52,375 nt of DNA from Pseudomonas sp. BMS12 (lineage in GTDB: Bacteria; Pseudomonadota; Gammaproteobacteria; Pseudomonadales; Pseudomonadaceae), in NCBI RefSeq assembly GCF_001592875.1, contig NZ_LSOF01000012.1, forward strand, positions 108,765 through 161,139, in the 5' to 3' direction. The translations under genes and the position numbers were made by a program. The notes below the pieces were generated by a model. It saw only the letters and a list, made by a program, of their open reading frames with translations. It had not been told where the DNA came from and did no database searches. Below are positions 15,461-23,818 of this stretch, piece by piece (within the stretch, counting starts at the first letter, position 1; each line of letters opens with the position of its first letter).

Positions 15461-15868
15461 TCATTGCTCCAGCCAGACGTCGCGCACCCAGTGCCAAACC
15501 GAGTCCCAGCTTTCGTCGGTCAGTTCGCCCTCGCCGCCGTCCCACAACACCACCTGGCCCTCCACATCCACGGCGTAGTAGTCGCGACCGTCCTGGCACA
15601 GCGGCACCAGGTCACGCGGCAGGCCGAGGTCCCAGGCCACCGAGGCGACTTCCGGCAGATAGGTGTGCGATTGCGGGTCTGTGGCGGTGACCGGTTCCAG
15701 GCGGCCGTAGACCACGTCGCTGACCTTGAGCAGGAACTCGCGCAGCTCGAAGGGCAGGTGGATCAGGATCTGCTCCTGGATCTCCACCAGGGTTTCCTCG
15801 TCCGGCAGCTCCAGGGGCACCGGCACCGGCTCGTTGAGTTCGCGCAGTTGTTCGATGACTTCTTCCAT
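15461..15868 (-). CDS. SMI1/KNR4 family protein
   Basis: A 135-residue acidic protein of the SMI1/KNR4 (SUKH) fold. Typical features are LVEIQEQILIHLPFELREFLLKVSDVVYG, then PLCQDGRDYYAVDVEGQVVLWDGG. SUKH proteins are frequent immunity partners of toxins, but some Pseudomonas copies are stable core genes, and there is no toxin gene next to this one. It is followed by the gene for the lipase-chaperone-like protein in the same direction, and preceded by two small lipoprotein genes. Confidence 0.85.
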   Translation of the reverse strand: MEEVIEQLRELNEPVPVPLELPDEETLVEIQEQILIHLPFELREFLLKVSDVVYGRLEPVTATDPQSHTYLPEVASVAWDLGLPRDLVPLCQDGRDYYAVDVEGQVVLWDGGEGELTDESWDSVWHWVRDVWLEQ

Positions 15869-15947
15869 GGGGTGCTCCTGGCAAGGTGGGATGCGGCGGT
15901 GAAGCTCGCCGGCGGGAGGCGCGTTTTACCCTGTTGTTGCGCAGGGC

Positions 15948-16370
15948 TCAACCAAAGGTGTTGCAGCGCTGTACCTTGGCCCTTGCCAGCACCTGGCCGG
16001 CGCCGTCATACAGCCAGCCCTGGGCCTTGTACTGCAGCGGGCGGGCCTCGATACGGTAGCGCTGGCCGGCGGCGAAGTCGGCGTAACTGAAGCGCAGGTG
16101 ACAGGTCATGGTGACCGGCTCGCTGCTGAAGTCACTGCCGCCACCGCCCCCCGGCACTTCGAACTGGAAGCGTACGTCGAGGTCATGGGCGCCGGGGCTG
16201 ACCTGGAAGTAGCGGCCGTCATCCCAGTACTTATCGTCCAGGCGGTGGGCCATCAGGGTGTAACCGGCGCGGATCTGCATGTCGACCCAGGCCTGTTGCG
16301 GGTCGGGTTGCGGCAGTGGGCTGGCGCAGGCACCGAGGGCCAGCAGGGTGAGCATGAGTGGCAGGCGCAT
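15948..16370 (-). CDS. Small lipoprotein, tandem paralogue 1
   Basis: A 140-residue predicted lipoprotein: signal peptide MRLPLMLTLLALGAC with lipobox LGAC (Cys15). Beyond it are WVDMQIRAGYTLMAH, VSPGAHDLDVRFQFEV, CHLRFSYADFAAGQRYRIEA and a final Cys in VQRCNTFG. It is clearly related to the next upstream gene: both share AWVDLQ/AWVDMQ, a beta-rich SPxxHxLxVRxxFEV stretch, a CxLxxxYAxFxAGQRYxxxA block, and a C-terminal AKxxxC. Function unknown; probably envelope-located. ATG 16370 is chosen because it begins the signal peptide; a longer frame reads antisense through the neighbour. Confidence 0.78.
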   Translation of the reverse strand: MRLPLMLTLLALGACASPLPQPDPQQAWVDMQIRAGYTLMAHRLDDKYWDDGRYFQVSPGAHDLDVRFQFEVPGGGGGSDFSSEPVTMTCHLRFSYADFAAGQRYRIEARPLQYKAQGWLYDGAGQVLARAKVQRCNTFG

Positions 16371-16410
16371 GGCGGTGTTCCTCCGGGCAGAGTGGCCAGC
16401 ATAGCGCCGA

Positions 16411-16827
16411 TCAGACGGCGCCGCAGCGCCCCTCGCGGGCCTTGGCCAGGGTGTTGCCCTGGGCATCGCGCAGCTTGGCCCAGGGGCGGAAGCCACGACT
16501 GCCGGCGACCAGCCAGTAGCGCTGGCCGGCGCTGAAGCCGGCGTACTCCAGATGCAGCAGGCAGGTGCGCGGCAGCACCTGGCCCGGCGTGCCGACGTTG
16601 TCGGCGGCCACCTCGAAGTGCAGGCGTACCTGCAACTGGTGATGCTCGGGCGACAGCTGCACATAGTCGGCATCGCCCAGGTCGTGGCCGTCCACCTGGG
16701 CAAAGCCCAGCTGCTGACCTTTGCCAGGCTGCAGGTCGACCCAGGCCATGTTGGGGTCATGGCGCAGCCACAGCTGGGCGCAGCCGGAGAGGGTCAGTAG
16801 CAGGCAGAACAGCAGCATGGGGCGCAT
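16411..16827 (-). CDS. Small lipoprotein, tandem paralogue 2
   Basis: A 138-residue predicted lipoprotein with signal peptide MRPMLLFCLLLTLSGC, lipobox LSGC (Cys16). It shares the blocks described for the gene at 15948-16370 (MAWVDLQPGKG, LSPEHHQLQVRLHFEV, CLLHLEYAGFSAGQRYWLVA, AKAREGRC), so the pair arose by tandem duplication and then diverged in length and charge. The two genes are 40 bp apart and co-directional. It is divergent from the putative aminopeptidase at 16885. Confidence 0.78.
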   Translation of the reverse strand: MRPMLLFCLLLTLSGCAQLWLRHDPNMAWVDLQPGKGQQLGFAQVDGHDLGDADYVQLSPEHHQLQVRLHFEVAADNVGTPGQVLPRTCLLHLEYAGFSAGQRYWLVAGSRGFRPWAKLRDAQGNTLAKAREGRCGAV

Positions 16828-16884
16828 GGTGGTTTCCTTATCCTGGGCATCGACAAGACCGGGCGTTCTGCCTAGTCTCGCGGC

Positions 16885-17949
16885 ATGCCCATCGCCCTAC
16901 TCGACCGCTGCCCGCGACTGCTGGTTCCGCTGCTGCTCGGCCTGCTGCTGAACGGTTGTGCCAGCCTCGATTACTACACCCAGCTCGGGCGAGGCCAGCT
17001 GGCCCTGCTGGCGGCGCGCGAACCGGTGGACAAGCTGCTTGCCGACCCGGCGCGTGATCCCGAACTCAGGCGCCGCCTGGCCCTGGCCCAGCAGGCGCGG
17101 GATTTCGCCAGCCGCGCGCTGCACCTGCCGGACAATCGCAGCTATCGCCTGTATGCCGACTTGGGGCGGCCCTATGTGGTGTGGAATGTGTTCGCCACCC
17201 CCGAGCTGTCGCTGGCGCCGCTGACCCACTGTTTCCCCATTGCCGGCTGCGTGGCCTATCGCGGCTTCTACCAGCAGGGGCGTGCCCGCGGCGCCGCCGC
17301 CCTGCTGCAGGGCGAGGGCCTGGACACCTATGTCGCCGGCATCGAGGCCTATTCCACCCTGGGCTGGTTCGACGACCCCATCCTCAACACCATGCTGCAC
17401 TGGGGCGACGAGCGCCTGGCTGCGTTGATCTTCCACGAGCTGGCGCATCAGCAGCTGTACGTGGCCGACGACACTGTCTTCAACGAGTCCTTCGCCAGCT
17501 TCGTCGAACATGAGGGGGCCCGTCAGTGGCGCGCGGCCCGTGGCCTGGCGCCGCTGGATGCCGGCGCAGAGCGCCAGCGCCGGCAGTTCACCGAGCTGAT
17601 CCTGGCCAGCCGCGCGCGTCTGCAGGCGCTGTACGAAAGCCCGGCCAGCGATGCGGAAAAGCGCCAAGGCAAGGCCGCCGAGTTCGCCCGCCTGCGGCTG
17701 GACTACGCTGCACTGCGCGACAGCCAGTGGCAGGGCGACCGGCGTTACGATGCCTGGATCGCTGCGCCACTGAACAATGCCCGGCTGCTGCCCTTCGGTC
17801 TCTATGACCAGTGGCTGGACGCGTTCGCCGCGCTGTTCGCGCAGGTCGAGGGTGACTGGCCGGCGTTCTATCGGCGCGCTGCCGATCTGGGCGCACTGCC
17901 GGCGGCCGAGCGTGAACGGGCGCTACGGGCCCTGGCCGGGCAGGGCTAG
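16885..17949 (+). CDS. Putative aminopeptidase (PF10023-type) lipoprotein
   Basis: A 354-residue predicted lipoprotein metallopeptidase. The signal peptide ends in the lipobox LNGC near residue 30. The zinc motif HELAH is at 184-188 within LIFHELAHQQLYVADD, and the downstream Glu of NESFASFVEHEG would complete the gluzincin site. Family relatives are annotated as putative aminopeptidases without characterised substrates. The first two thirds carry the family block YRGFYQQGRARGAA. The distal 60 residues are helical. Divergent from the tandem lipoproteins; DUF1161 gene 55 bp downstream. Confidence 0.85.
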   Translation: MPIALLDRCPRLLVPLLLGLLLNGCASLDYYTQLGRGQLALLAAREPVDKLLADPARDPELRRRLALAQQARDFASRALHLPDNRSYRLYADLGRPYVVWNVFATPELSLAPLTHCFPIAGCVAYRGFYQQGRARGAAALLQGEGLDTYVAGIEAYSTLGWFDDPILNTMLHWGDERLAALIFHELAHQQLYVADDTVFNESFASFVEHEGARQWRAARGLAPLDAGAERQRRQFTELILASRARLQALYESPASDAEKRQGKAAEFARLRLDYAALRDSQWQGDRRYDAWIAAPLNNARLLPFGLYDQWLDAFAALFAQVEGDWPAFYRRAADLGALPAAERERALRALAGQG

Positions 17950-18004
17950 AACTGCCGCCGATGGCGAGCGGTCAGATGAAACGTGGGGAATCTGGAGGTG
18001 AATG

Positions 18005-18235
18005 ATGAAACTGTGGATAACCCTGCTGCTGGCCAGCCTGTCGAGTGGCCTGGCCATGGCCGCGCCCAAGCCCTGTGAGGAGTTGAAGCAGGAGATCGAG
18101 GTGAAGATCCAGGCCGCCGGCGTCGCCAGCTACACCCTGGAGATCGTGCCGAACGCCGAGGTCGAAGACCCCGGCATGGTGGTCGGCAGCTGCGACGGTG
18201 GCAGCAAGAAGATCATCTACCAGCGCAACGACTAG
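18005..18235 (+). CDS. DUF1161 family periplasmic protein
   Basis: A 76-residue exported protein: signal peptide MKLWITLLLASLSSGLAMAA, then CEELKQEIEVKIQAAGV and GSCDGGSKKIIYQR, which is the DUF1161 pattern with two conserved Cys. ATG 18005 is preferred over 18002 because GGAGGTG ends at 18000. Its stop codon overlaps that of the convergent HAD gene within CTAG. Confidence 0.82.
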   Translation: MKLWITLLLASLSSGLAMAAPKPCEELKQEIEVKIQAAGVASYTLEIVPNAEVEDPGMVVGSCDGGSKKIIYQRND

Positions 18236-18876
18236 CCGAAGGCCTGGGCCAGTTCCGCCAGGCTGGCGAAGTAGTAGGCCGGTGCCTCGCCCAGCAGCTC
18301 TTCGCGGCTGCCGAAGCCGTAGCCCACGCCGGCTGCGTGCAGGCCGTTGCGGTGGGCGCCGATCAGGTCGTGCTTGCGGTCGCCGATCATCAGGCAGTCC
18401 GCCGGGTCCAGGTCTTCTTCCTGCAGCAGGTGGGCGATCAGCTCGACCTTGTCGGTGCGCGTGCCGTCCAGTTCGCTGCCGTAGATCACCTTGAAGTGCC
18501 GGTCGAAGCCGAAGTGGCGGGCAATCTCGCGGGCGAACACGGTCGGCTTGCTGGTAGCGATGTACAGGGTGCGACCCTGGTCGACCAGGCGAGCAAGCAG
18601 GGCGTCAATGCCGTCGAACGCGTGGTTCTCGTACAGGCCGGTGACCTTGAAACGCTCGCGGTAGTGGTTCACGGCCTGCCAGCCTTGTTCTTCGCTGAGC
18701 TGGTAGGTCTGCATGAAGCACTGCAGCAGCGGCGGGCCGATGAAGTGCTCCAGCGCCGCCAGGTCGGGTTCGTGGATATCCAGCTGGGCCAGCGCATGCT
18801 GCACCGAGCGGGTGATGCCCTCGCGCGGGTCGGTCAGGGTGCCGTCGAGGTCGAAGAGCAGGGTGCCGTAGTGCAT
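18232..18876 (-). CDS. HAD-family phosphatase (Gph/PpaX-like)
   Basis: A 214-residue HAD superfamily hydrolase. Motif I FDLDGTLTDP (nucleophile Asp near residue 9), a helical cap with EHFIGPPLLQCF, motif II ATSKP, motif III Lys in FKVIYGSELDG/TDKVELI, and motif IV MIGDRKHDLIGA. This is the phosphoglycolate phosphatase-like branch; pyrophosphatase or nucleotidase activity is equally possible. The start at 18876 is 6 bp after the gamma carbonic anhydrase stop, so the two are an operon. Confidence 0.88.
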   Translation of the reverse strand: MHYGTLLFDLDGTLTDPREGITRSVQHALAQLDIHEPDLAALEHFIGPPLLQCFMQTYQLSEEQGWQAVNHYRERFKVTGLYENHAFDGIDALLARLVDQGRTLYIATSKPTVFAREIARHFGFDRHFKVIYGSELDGTRTDKVELIAHLLQEEDLDPADCLMIGDRKHDLIGAHRNGLHAAGVGYGFGSREELLGEAPAYYFASLAELAQAFG

Positions 18877-18881
18877 GTCGT

Positions 18882-19427
18882 TTACTCGCCGTCGTAGCCT
18901 TCGGCCAGGTGCAGGTCTTTCAGTTTCACGTAGTTGGCTGCGCTGTAGCTGAAGAAGGCACGTTCCTTGTCGGTCAGGGCGCGGGCCTGCTTCACCGGGC
19001 TGCCGACGTACAGGTAGCCGCTCTGCAGCACCTTGCCCGGCGGCACCAGGGAGCCAGCGCCGATCACCACCTCGTCTTCCACCACGGCGCCGTCCATCAC
19101 GATGCTGCCCATGCCGACCAGGATGCGGTTGCCCAGGGTGCAGCCGTGCAGGGTGACGTTGTGGCCGATGGTCACTTCGTCGCCGATCAGCAGCGGGTAG
19201 CCGTCCGGGTTGAAGGGCCCGGCGTGGGTGATGTGCAGCACGCTGCCGTCCTGCACGCTGCTGCGCGCGCCGATGCGGATGCGGTGCATGTCGCCGCGCA
19301 CCACGGCCATCGGCCACACCGAGGCGTCCTCGCCCAGCACTACGTCGCCGATCACCACGGCGCTGGCGTCGACGAAGGCGCGCGGGCCCAGTTGCGGGGT
19401 GATCTGTTGATAGGTGCGAATGCTCAC
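18882..19427 (-). CDS. Gamma carbonic anhydrase-family hexapeptide protein
   Basis: A 181-residue left-handed beta-helix protein with imperfect hexapeptide repeats (VVIGDVVLGEDASVW, RIRIGARSSVQDGSVL). The zinc histidines expected of gamma-CA are present in HITH and IGHNVTLHG, and DMHRIRIG precedes them, as in YrdA/CaiE-like proteins. Trimeric; carbonic anhydrase activity is unproven for many YrdA homologues. GTG 19427 with GAGGAG upstream is the start. Divergent from the diguanylate cyclase. Confidence 0.88.
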   Translation of the reverse strand: MSIRTYQQITPQLGPRAFVDASAVVIGDVVLGEDASVWPMAVVRGDMHRIRIGARSSVQDGSVLHITHAGPFNPDGYPLLIGDEVTIGHNVTLHGCTLGNRILVGMGSIVMDGAVVEDEVVIGAGSLVPPGKVLQSGYLYVGSPVKQARALTDKERAFFSYSAANYVKLKDLHLAEGYDGE

Positions 19428-19585
19428 CGCGACTCTCCTCGATTGACTAGGCTCGGAATTGTAACCGCCACCGTCCGCCGCCCGATGATGGCACAGCGCC
19501 ATTTCGACTGGCAGAATCCGCTCACGCTCCGCAGCAGTTCGCCGGAGTGATAATGACAACCGCCAACCAGGCGGGAGGGTTGCTG

Positions 19586-21268
19586 ATGTATCGCCTGTTG
19601 AAGCCCGGCCTGAGCTTGCCGTGGTGGTTGATCGTACTGGGTCTGTTGGCCGGCATGGCCCGCGCTGAACCGCTGGTGCTGGAGGGGGCGATCCTCGACG
19701 GTGGCAATCTGTCCGCCCACCTGCAGTTGCTGGAAGACCCGCAGGGCAGCCTGACGCTGGAGCAGGTGCAGGGCATGACCTTCCAGCCCAATATGGCCAA
19801 TTCGGCTAATTTCGGCTTCAGCTCGTCGGCCTGGTGGGTGCGCCTGACGCTGGACAACCCTTACGACCGCCATCAGGAAGTGCTGCTGCGCCAGGACTAT
19901 CCGCTGATCGACTGGCTGGAGTTCTGGGCCCCGGACGCGCAGGGCGCCTGGCAGGTACGCCGTACCGGCGATCGCACGCCGTTCGCCAGCCGCGAGGTGC
20001 AGCACCGTGACTTCATCTTCGTCGTCGATCTGCCGGCGCACAGCCAGCGTACCTACTACCTGCGCTACGCCTCCGGCGGGCCGGTCAATATCGCCCTCAG
20101 CCTCTATTCGCCGCAGGCGCTCATCGAGCGTATCAGCCTGGAGCAGCTGGCCTATGGCTGCTACTACGGCGGCTTCCTGGCGCTGGTGCTGTACAACCTG
20201 TTCATGTTCCTCGCCGTGCGCGACCGCGCCTTCCTGTTCTACCTGCTGTATGTCAGCTGTTATGGCCTGTACATGGCGGTGCATAACGGTCTGACCTACC
20301 AGTTTCTCTGGCCGCACAATCCGGCTCTGGCCAACGACAGCCTATTGCTGCTGCTCGGTCTGTCGCTGTTCGGTGGGCTGAAGTTCACCCGCACCATTCT
20401 CGCGACCCGCCGCCTGGCGCCGCGCCTGGACCTGCTCGGTCGTGCCCTGCAGGCACTGTGTCTGCTGCTGCTGCTGGCCATCCCGTTGTTCAGTTATGCC
20501 CAGCTGATCCAGCCCTACTCCTATCTCACCCTGGTGGTCACCCTGCAGTTGCTGCTGCTGGGTATCGCCGCCTTCGTCGCCGGCAGCCGGCCGGCGCGCT
20601 ACTACCTGCTGGCCTGGACGGCTCTGCTGGTGGGCGTCACCGTCTACATGCTGAAGACCTTCGGCTGGCTGCCGCACAACTGGATGACGCAGAACGCCTT
20701 CCAGCTCGGCTCGCTGATCGAGATGCTGCTGTTGTCCCTGGCGCTCGGTGCGCGCGTGCGTGACCTGCACCACGACAGCTATCGCGACGCGCTCACCGGG
20801 CTGGCCAACCGCCGCCAGTTCGACGAGCGCATGCGCGAGCATTGCCAGCAGTACCGCGAACATGGTCAGCCGCTGAGCCTGCTGTTGCTGGATATCGACC
20901 ACTTCAAGCGTTTCAACGACGAGTTCGGTCACCAGGCCGGCGACCGCGTGCTGCAGGAGGTGGCGCGGCTGCTGCAACTCGAGGTGCGCCGGCCCTATAC
21001 CGCCTGCCGCTACGGCGGCGAAGAGTTCGCCGTGATCATGCCGGATGCCAGGGGAGAGGCCGCCGAGGTACTCGCCGAGCGTCTGCGCCGCGAACTGCGG
21101 CGGGCCAGTCGCAGTGATGCGCCGCTGACCCTGAGTATCGGCATCGCCAGCCTGGACGAAGGTCGGTTCGACTCCCCCGAGCAGCTGTTCGCCGCCGCCG
21201 ACAGCGCGCTGTACGCGGCCAAGAGCGGCGGGCGCGACCGGGTGATGCACTGGCAGGCGGCGGACTGA
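19586..21268 (+). CDS. Diguanylate cyclase with 7TMR-DISM sensor
   Basis: A 560-residue membrane enzyme that makes cyclic di-GMP from GTP. Signal peptide to about residue 29, then a periplasmic 7TMR-DISMED2 carbohydrate-like domain (about 30-170), seven membrane helices (about 185-390; GFLALVLYNLFMFLAVRDRAFLFYLL region), and a C-terminal GGEEF domain with intact RYGGEEF at 475-481. DALTGLANRR marks the domain start. The inhibitory I-site (RxxD about 5 residues before GGEEF) is not obvious. ATG 19586 is chosen for GGGAGGG upstream and signal peptide placement. Ligand unknown. Confidence 0.9.
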   Translation: MYRLLKPGLSLPWWLIVLGLLAGMARAEPLVLEGAILDGGNLSAHLQLLEDPQGSLTLEQVQGMTFQPNMANSANFGFSSSAWWVRLTLDNPYDRHQEVLLRQDYPLIDWLEFWAPDAQGAWQVRRTGDRTPFASREVQHRDFIFVVDLPAHSQRTYYLRYASGGPVNIALSLYSPQALIERISLEQLAYGCYYGGFLALVLYNLFMFLAVRDRAFLFYLLYVSCYGLYMAVHNGLTYQFLWPHNPALANDSLLLLLGLSLFGGLKFTRTILATRRLAPRLDLLGRALQALCLLLLLAIPLFSYAQLIQPYSYLTLVVTLQLLLLGIAAFVAGSRPARYYLLAWTALLVGVTVYMLKTFGWLPHNWMTQNAFQLGSLIEMLLLSLALGARVRDLHHDSYRDALTGLANRRQFDERMREHCQQYREHGQPLSLLLLDIDHFKRFNDEFGHQAGDRVLQEVARLLQLEVRRPYTACRYGGEEFAVIMPDARGEAAEVLAERLRRELRRASRSDAPLTLSIGIASLDEGRFDSPEQLFAAADSALYAAKSGGRDRVMHWQAAD

Positions 21269-21395
21269 GGAGCATTCGGCGTAGCGGCCTAACCGACCGC
21301 GGCCCGACTGATCGACGCGATAGACAGCTTTGCTGCGGCAGGGCGCAGCGCATGTATTACTATGGCCGGCATTCCGTGACGCCAAGGTGCCGCCC

Positions 21396-23444
21396 GTGAC
21401 CGCGAACAATCCCCTGCTGCAAGACTTCGACCTGCCGCCGTACTCCCTGATCAAGCCCGAGCACGTCGAGCCGGCCGTCGACCAGATCCTCGCCGACAGC
21501 CGTGCAACCATCGCCGCCCTGCTGGAGCAACAGCGCAACACGCCGAGCTGGAACGGCCTGGTGCTGGCGCTGGACGAGCTGAACGCCCGCCTGGGCCGCG
21601 CCTGGAGCCCGGTCAGCCACCTCAACGCGGTGTGCAACAACGCCGAGCTGCGCGCCGCCTACGAGGCCTGCCTGCCCAAGCTGTCGGAGTTCTGGACCGA
21701 AATGGGCCAGAACAAGCCGCTGTTCCAGGCCTACGAGGCGCTGGCCGCCAGCCCCGAGGCCGCCGGCTTCGACGTGGCGCAGAAGACCATCCTCGAGCAT
21801 GCCCTGCGCGACTTCCGTCTGAGCGGCATCGACCTGCCGGCCGAGCAGCAGAAGCGTTACGGCGAGATCCAGATGAAGCTCTCCGAGCTCACCAGCAAAT
21901 TCTCCAACCAGCTGCTCGACGCCACCCAGGCCTGGACCAAGCACGTCAGCGACGAAGCGGCCCTGGCCGGCCTGACCGACTCGGCCAAGGCACAGATGGC
22001 CCAGGCTGCAGAGGCCAAGGGCCTGGATGGCTGGCTGATCAGCCTGGAATTCCCCAGCTACTTCGCGGTGATGACCTACGCCGACGACCGCGCCCTGCGC
22101 GAAGAGGTGTATGCCGCCTACTGCACCCGCGCCTCCGACCAGGGGCCGAACGCCGGGCAGAACGACAACACGCCGGTGATGGCCGAGATCCTCGACCTGC
22201 GCCAGGAGCTGGCCAGGCTGCTCGGCTTCGCCAACTACAGCGAGCTGTCGCTGGCCAGCAAGATGGCCGAATCCACCGAGCAGGTGCTGCACTTCCTGCG
22301 TGACCTGGCCGTGCGCAGCAAACCGTTCGCCGCCCAGGACCTGGCCGAACTCAAGGCCTTCGCCGCCGAGCAGGGCCTGGATGACCTGCAGAGCTGGGAC
22401 GTCGGCTACTACAGCGAGAAGCTGCGCGAGCAGCGCTACAGCATCTCCCAGGAGCAGGTGCGCGCCTGGTTCCCGATCGACAAGGTGCTGTCCGGCCTGT
22501 TCGCCATCGTCGAGAAGCTCTACGGCATCCAGATCCAGGAGCTGTCCGGCTTCGACAGCTGGCACCCGGACGTGCGCCTGTTCGAGATTCGCGAGAACGG
22601 CCAGCACGTCGGCCGCTTCTTCTTCGACCTCTACGCCCGCGCCAACAAGCGTGGTGGTGCCTGGATGGACGGTGCCCGCGACAAGCGCCGCGATGCGGCT
22701 GGCCAGCTGATCGCCCCGGTGGCCAACCTGGTGTGCAACTTCACCCCGGCGGTGGGCGGCAAGCCGGCGCTGCTGACCCACGACGAAGTCACCACACTGT
22801 TCCACGAGTTCGGCCACGGCCTGCACCACCTGCTGACCCGCGTCGAGCATGCCGGCGCGTCGGGCATCAACGGCGTAGCCTGGGACGCGGTGGAGCTGCC
22901 CAGTCAGTTCATGGAGAACTGGTGCTGGGAGCCGGAAGGTCTGGCGCTGATCTCCGGCCACTACGAGACCGGCGAGGCGCTGCCGCAGGCCATGCTCGAC
23001 AAGATGCTGGCGGCGAAGAACTTCCAGTCCGGCCTGATGATGGTGCGCCAGCTGGAGTTCAGCCTGTTCGACTTCGAGCTGCATGCCACTCATGGCGACG
23101 GTCGCAGCGTGCTGCAGGTGCTCGAAGGCATCCGCGCCGAGGTCTCGGTCATGCGTCCGCCGGCCTACAACCGTTTCGCCAACAGCTTCGCGCACATCTT
23201 CGCCGGCGGTTACGCGGCCGGTTACTACAGCTACAAATGGGCTGAAGTGCTGTCGGCCGATGCCTTCTCCAAGTTCGAGGAGGAGGGCGTGTTCAACGCC
23301 GAGACCGGTCGCGCGTTCCGCGAGGCGGTGCTGGCCCGTGGCGGCTCGCAGGAGCCGATGGTGCTGTTCGTCGACTTCCGTGGCCGCGAACCGAGCATCG
23401 ACGCCCTGCTGCGCCATCTCGGCCTGAGCGCGGAGGCGGCATGA
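21396..23444 (+). CDS. prlC: Oligopeptidase A
   Basis: A 682-residue M3 family zinc metallopeptidase that degrades short peptides, including cleaved signal peptides, in the cytoplasm. The zinc motif is HEFGH at 470-474 (LFHEFGHGLHHLL), with the third ligand Glu expected in the downstream helix (SQFMENWCWE). Length matches Pseudomonas PrlC. GTG 21396 is the start because homology begins with TANNPLLQDFDLPPY. It overlaps yheV by 4 bp. Confidence 0.95.
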   Translation: MTANNPLLQDFDLPPYSLIKPEHVEPAVDQILADSRATIAALLEQQRNTPSWNGLVLALDELNARLGRAWSPVSHLNAVCNNAELRAAYEACLPKLSEFWTEMGQNKPLFQAYEALAASPEAAGFDVAQKTILEHALRDFRLSGIDLPAEQQKRYGEIQMKLSELTSKFSNQLLDATQAWTKHVSDEAALAGLTDSAKAQMAQAAEAKGLDGWLISLEFPSYFAVMTYADDRALREEVYAAYCTRASDQGPNAGQNDNTPVMAEILDLRQELARLLGFANYSELSLASKMAESTEQVLHFLRDLAVRSKPFAAQDLAELKAFAAEQGLDDLQSWDVGYYSEKLREQRYSISQEQVRAWFPIDKVLSGLFAIVEKLYGIQIQELSGFDSWHPDVRLFEIRENGQHVGRFFFDLYARANKRGGAWMDGARDKRRDAAGQLIAPVANLVCNFTPAVGGKPALLTHDEVTTLFHEFGHGLHHLLTRVEHAGASGINGVAWDAVELPSQFMENWCWEPEGLALISGHYETGEALPQAMLDKMLAAKNFQSGLMMVRQLEFSLFDFELHATHGDGRSVLQVLEGIRAEVSVMRPPAYNRFANSFAHIFAGGYAAGYYSYKWAEVLSADAFSKFEEEGVFNAETGRAFREAVLARGGSQEPMVLFVDFRGREPSIDALLRHLGLSAEAA

Positions 23445-23701
23445 GTGACGTGACGCCCAAGCGCTTCATCGCCGGCGCCGTGTGCCCGGCGTGCAGCGCC
23501 CAGGACACCATCAAGATGTGGAACGTCGACGGCGTGCCCAACCGCGAGTGCGTGGCCTGCGGCTATGCCGACACCCTTAACGCCCAGGGCCAGTCGGTGC
23601 CGAAGGAGCTCGGCACGCGGGTCAACCAGGCCGAGGCCAAGCCGGCGGCGGCCAAGGGCCAGACGGTGCAGTTCTTCCCCAACCCCAAACTGAAGAAATG
23701 A
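23441..23701 (+). CDS. yheV: YheV family putative zinc-ribbon protein
   Basis: An 86-residue protein with two CxxC pairs, CPAC and CVAC, around a 20-residue loop containing KMWNVDGVPNRECVACGYAD, the YheV family signature. The start ATG overlaps the prlC stop (ATGA), implying translational coupling. Function unknown; the prlC-yheV order is conserved in many gammaproteobacteria. Confidence 0.9.
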   Translation: MSDVTPKRFIAGAVCPACSAQDTIKMWNVDGVPNRECVACGYADTLNAQGQSVPKELGTRVNQAEAKPAAAKGQTVQFFPNPKLKK

Positions 23702-23784
23702 CCCGGCGGGCCTTGCCAGGCTGATCAGCTACAGCGGCGACCGATCGTCGTCGCCACGCTGGCCAGAAGGGGATAAAGCGAATA

Positions 23785-23800
23785 CTGTGTATATATACAG
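23785..23800 (+). promoter_or_regulatory. LexA (SOS) box
   Basis: CTGTGTATATATACAG fits CTG-N10-CAG and differs at one position from the gammaproteobacterial consensus CTGTATATATATACAG. The flanks extend the dyad: GAATA before and TATTC after. It is 19 bp upstream of the radical SAM ATG, well placed to block the promoter. I recall the P. aeruginosa orthologue PA0069 being listed in the LexA regulon, which agrees. Confidence 0.93.
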
Positions 23801-23818
23801 TATTCGTGAGTAGTCCCC

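Noticed and set aside
15461..15868. SMI1/KNR4 protein as immunity partner of a T6SS effector
   Set aside because: It is 15 kb from hcp and has no toxin neighbour; its sequence looks like the stable Pseudomonas core copy.
21360..23417. 685-codon open frame on the minus strand
   Set aside because: Exact antisense of prlC, with no recognisable domain.
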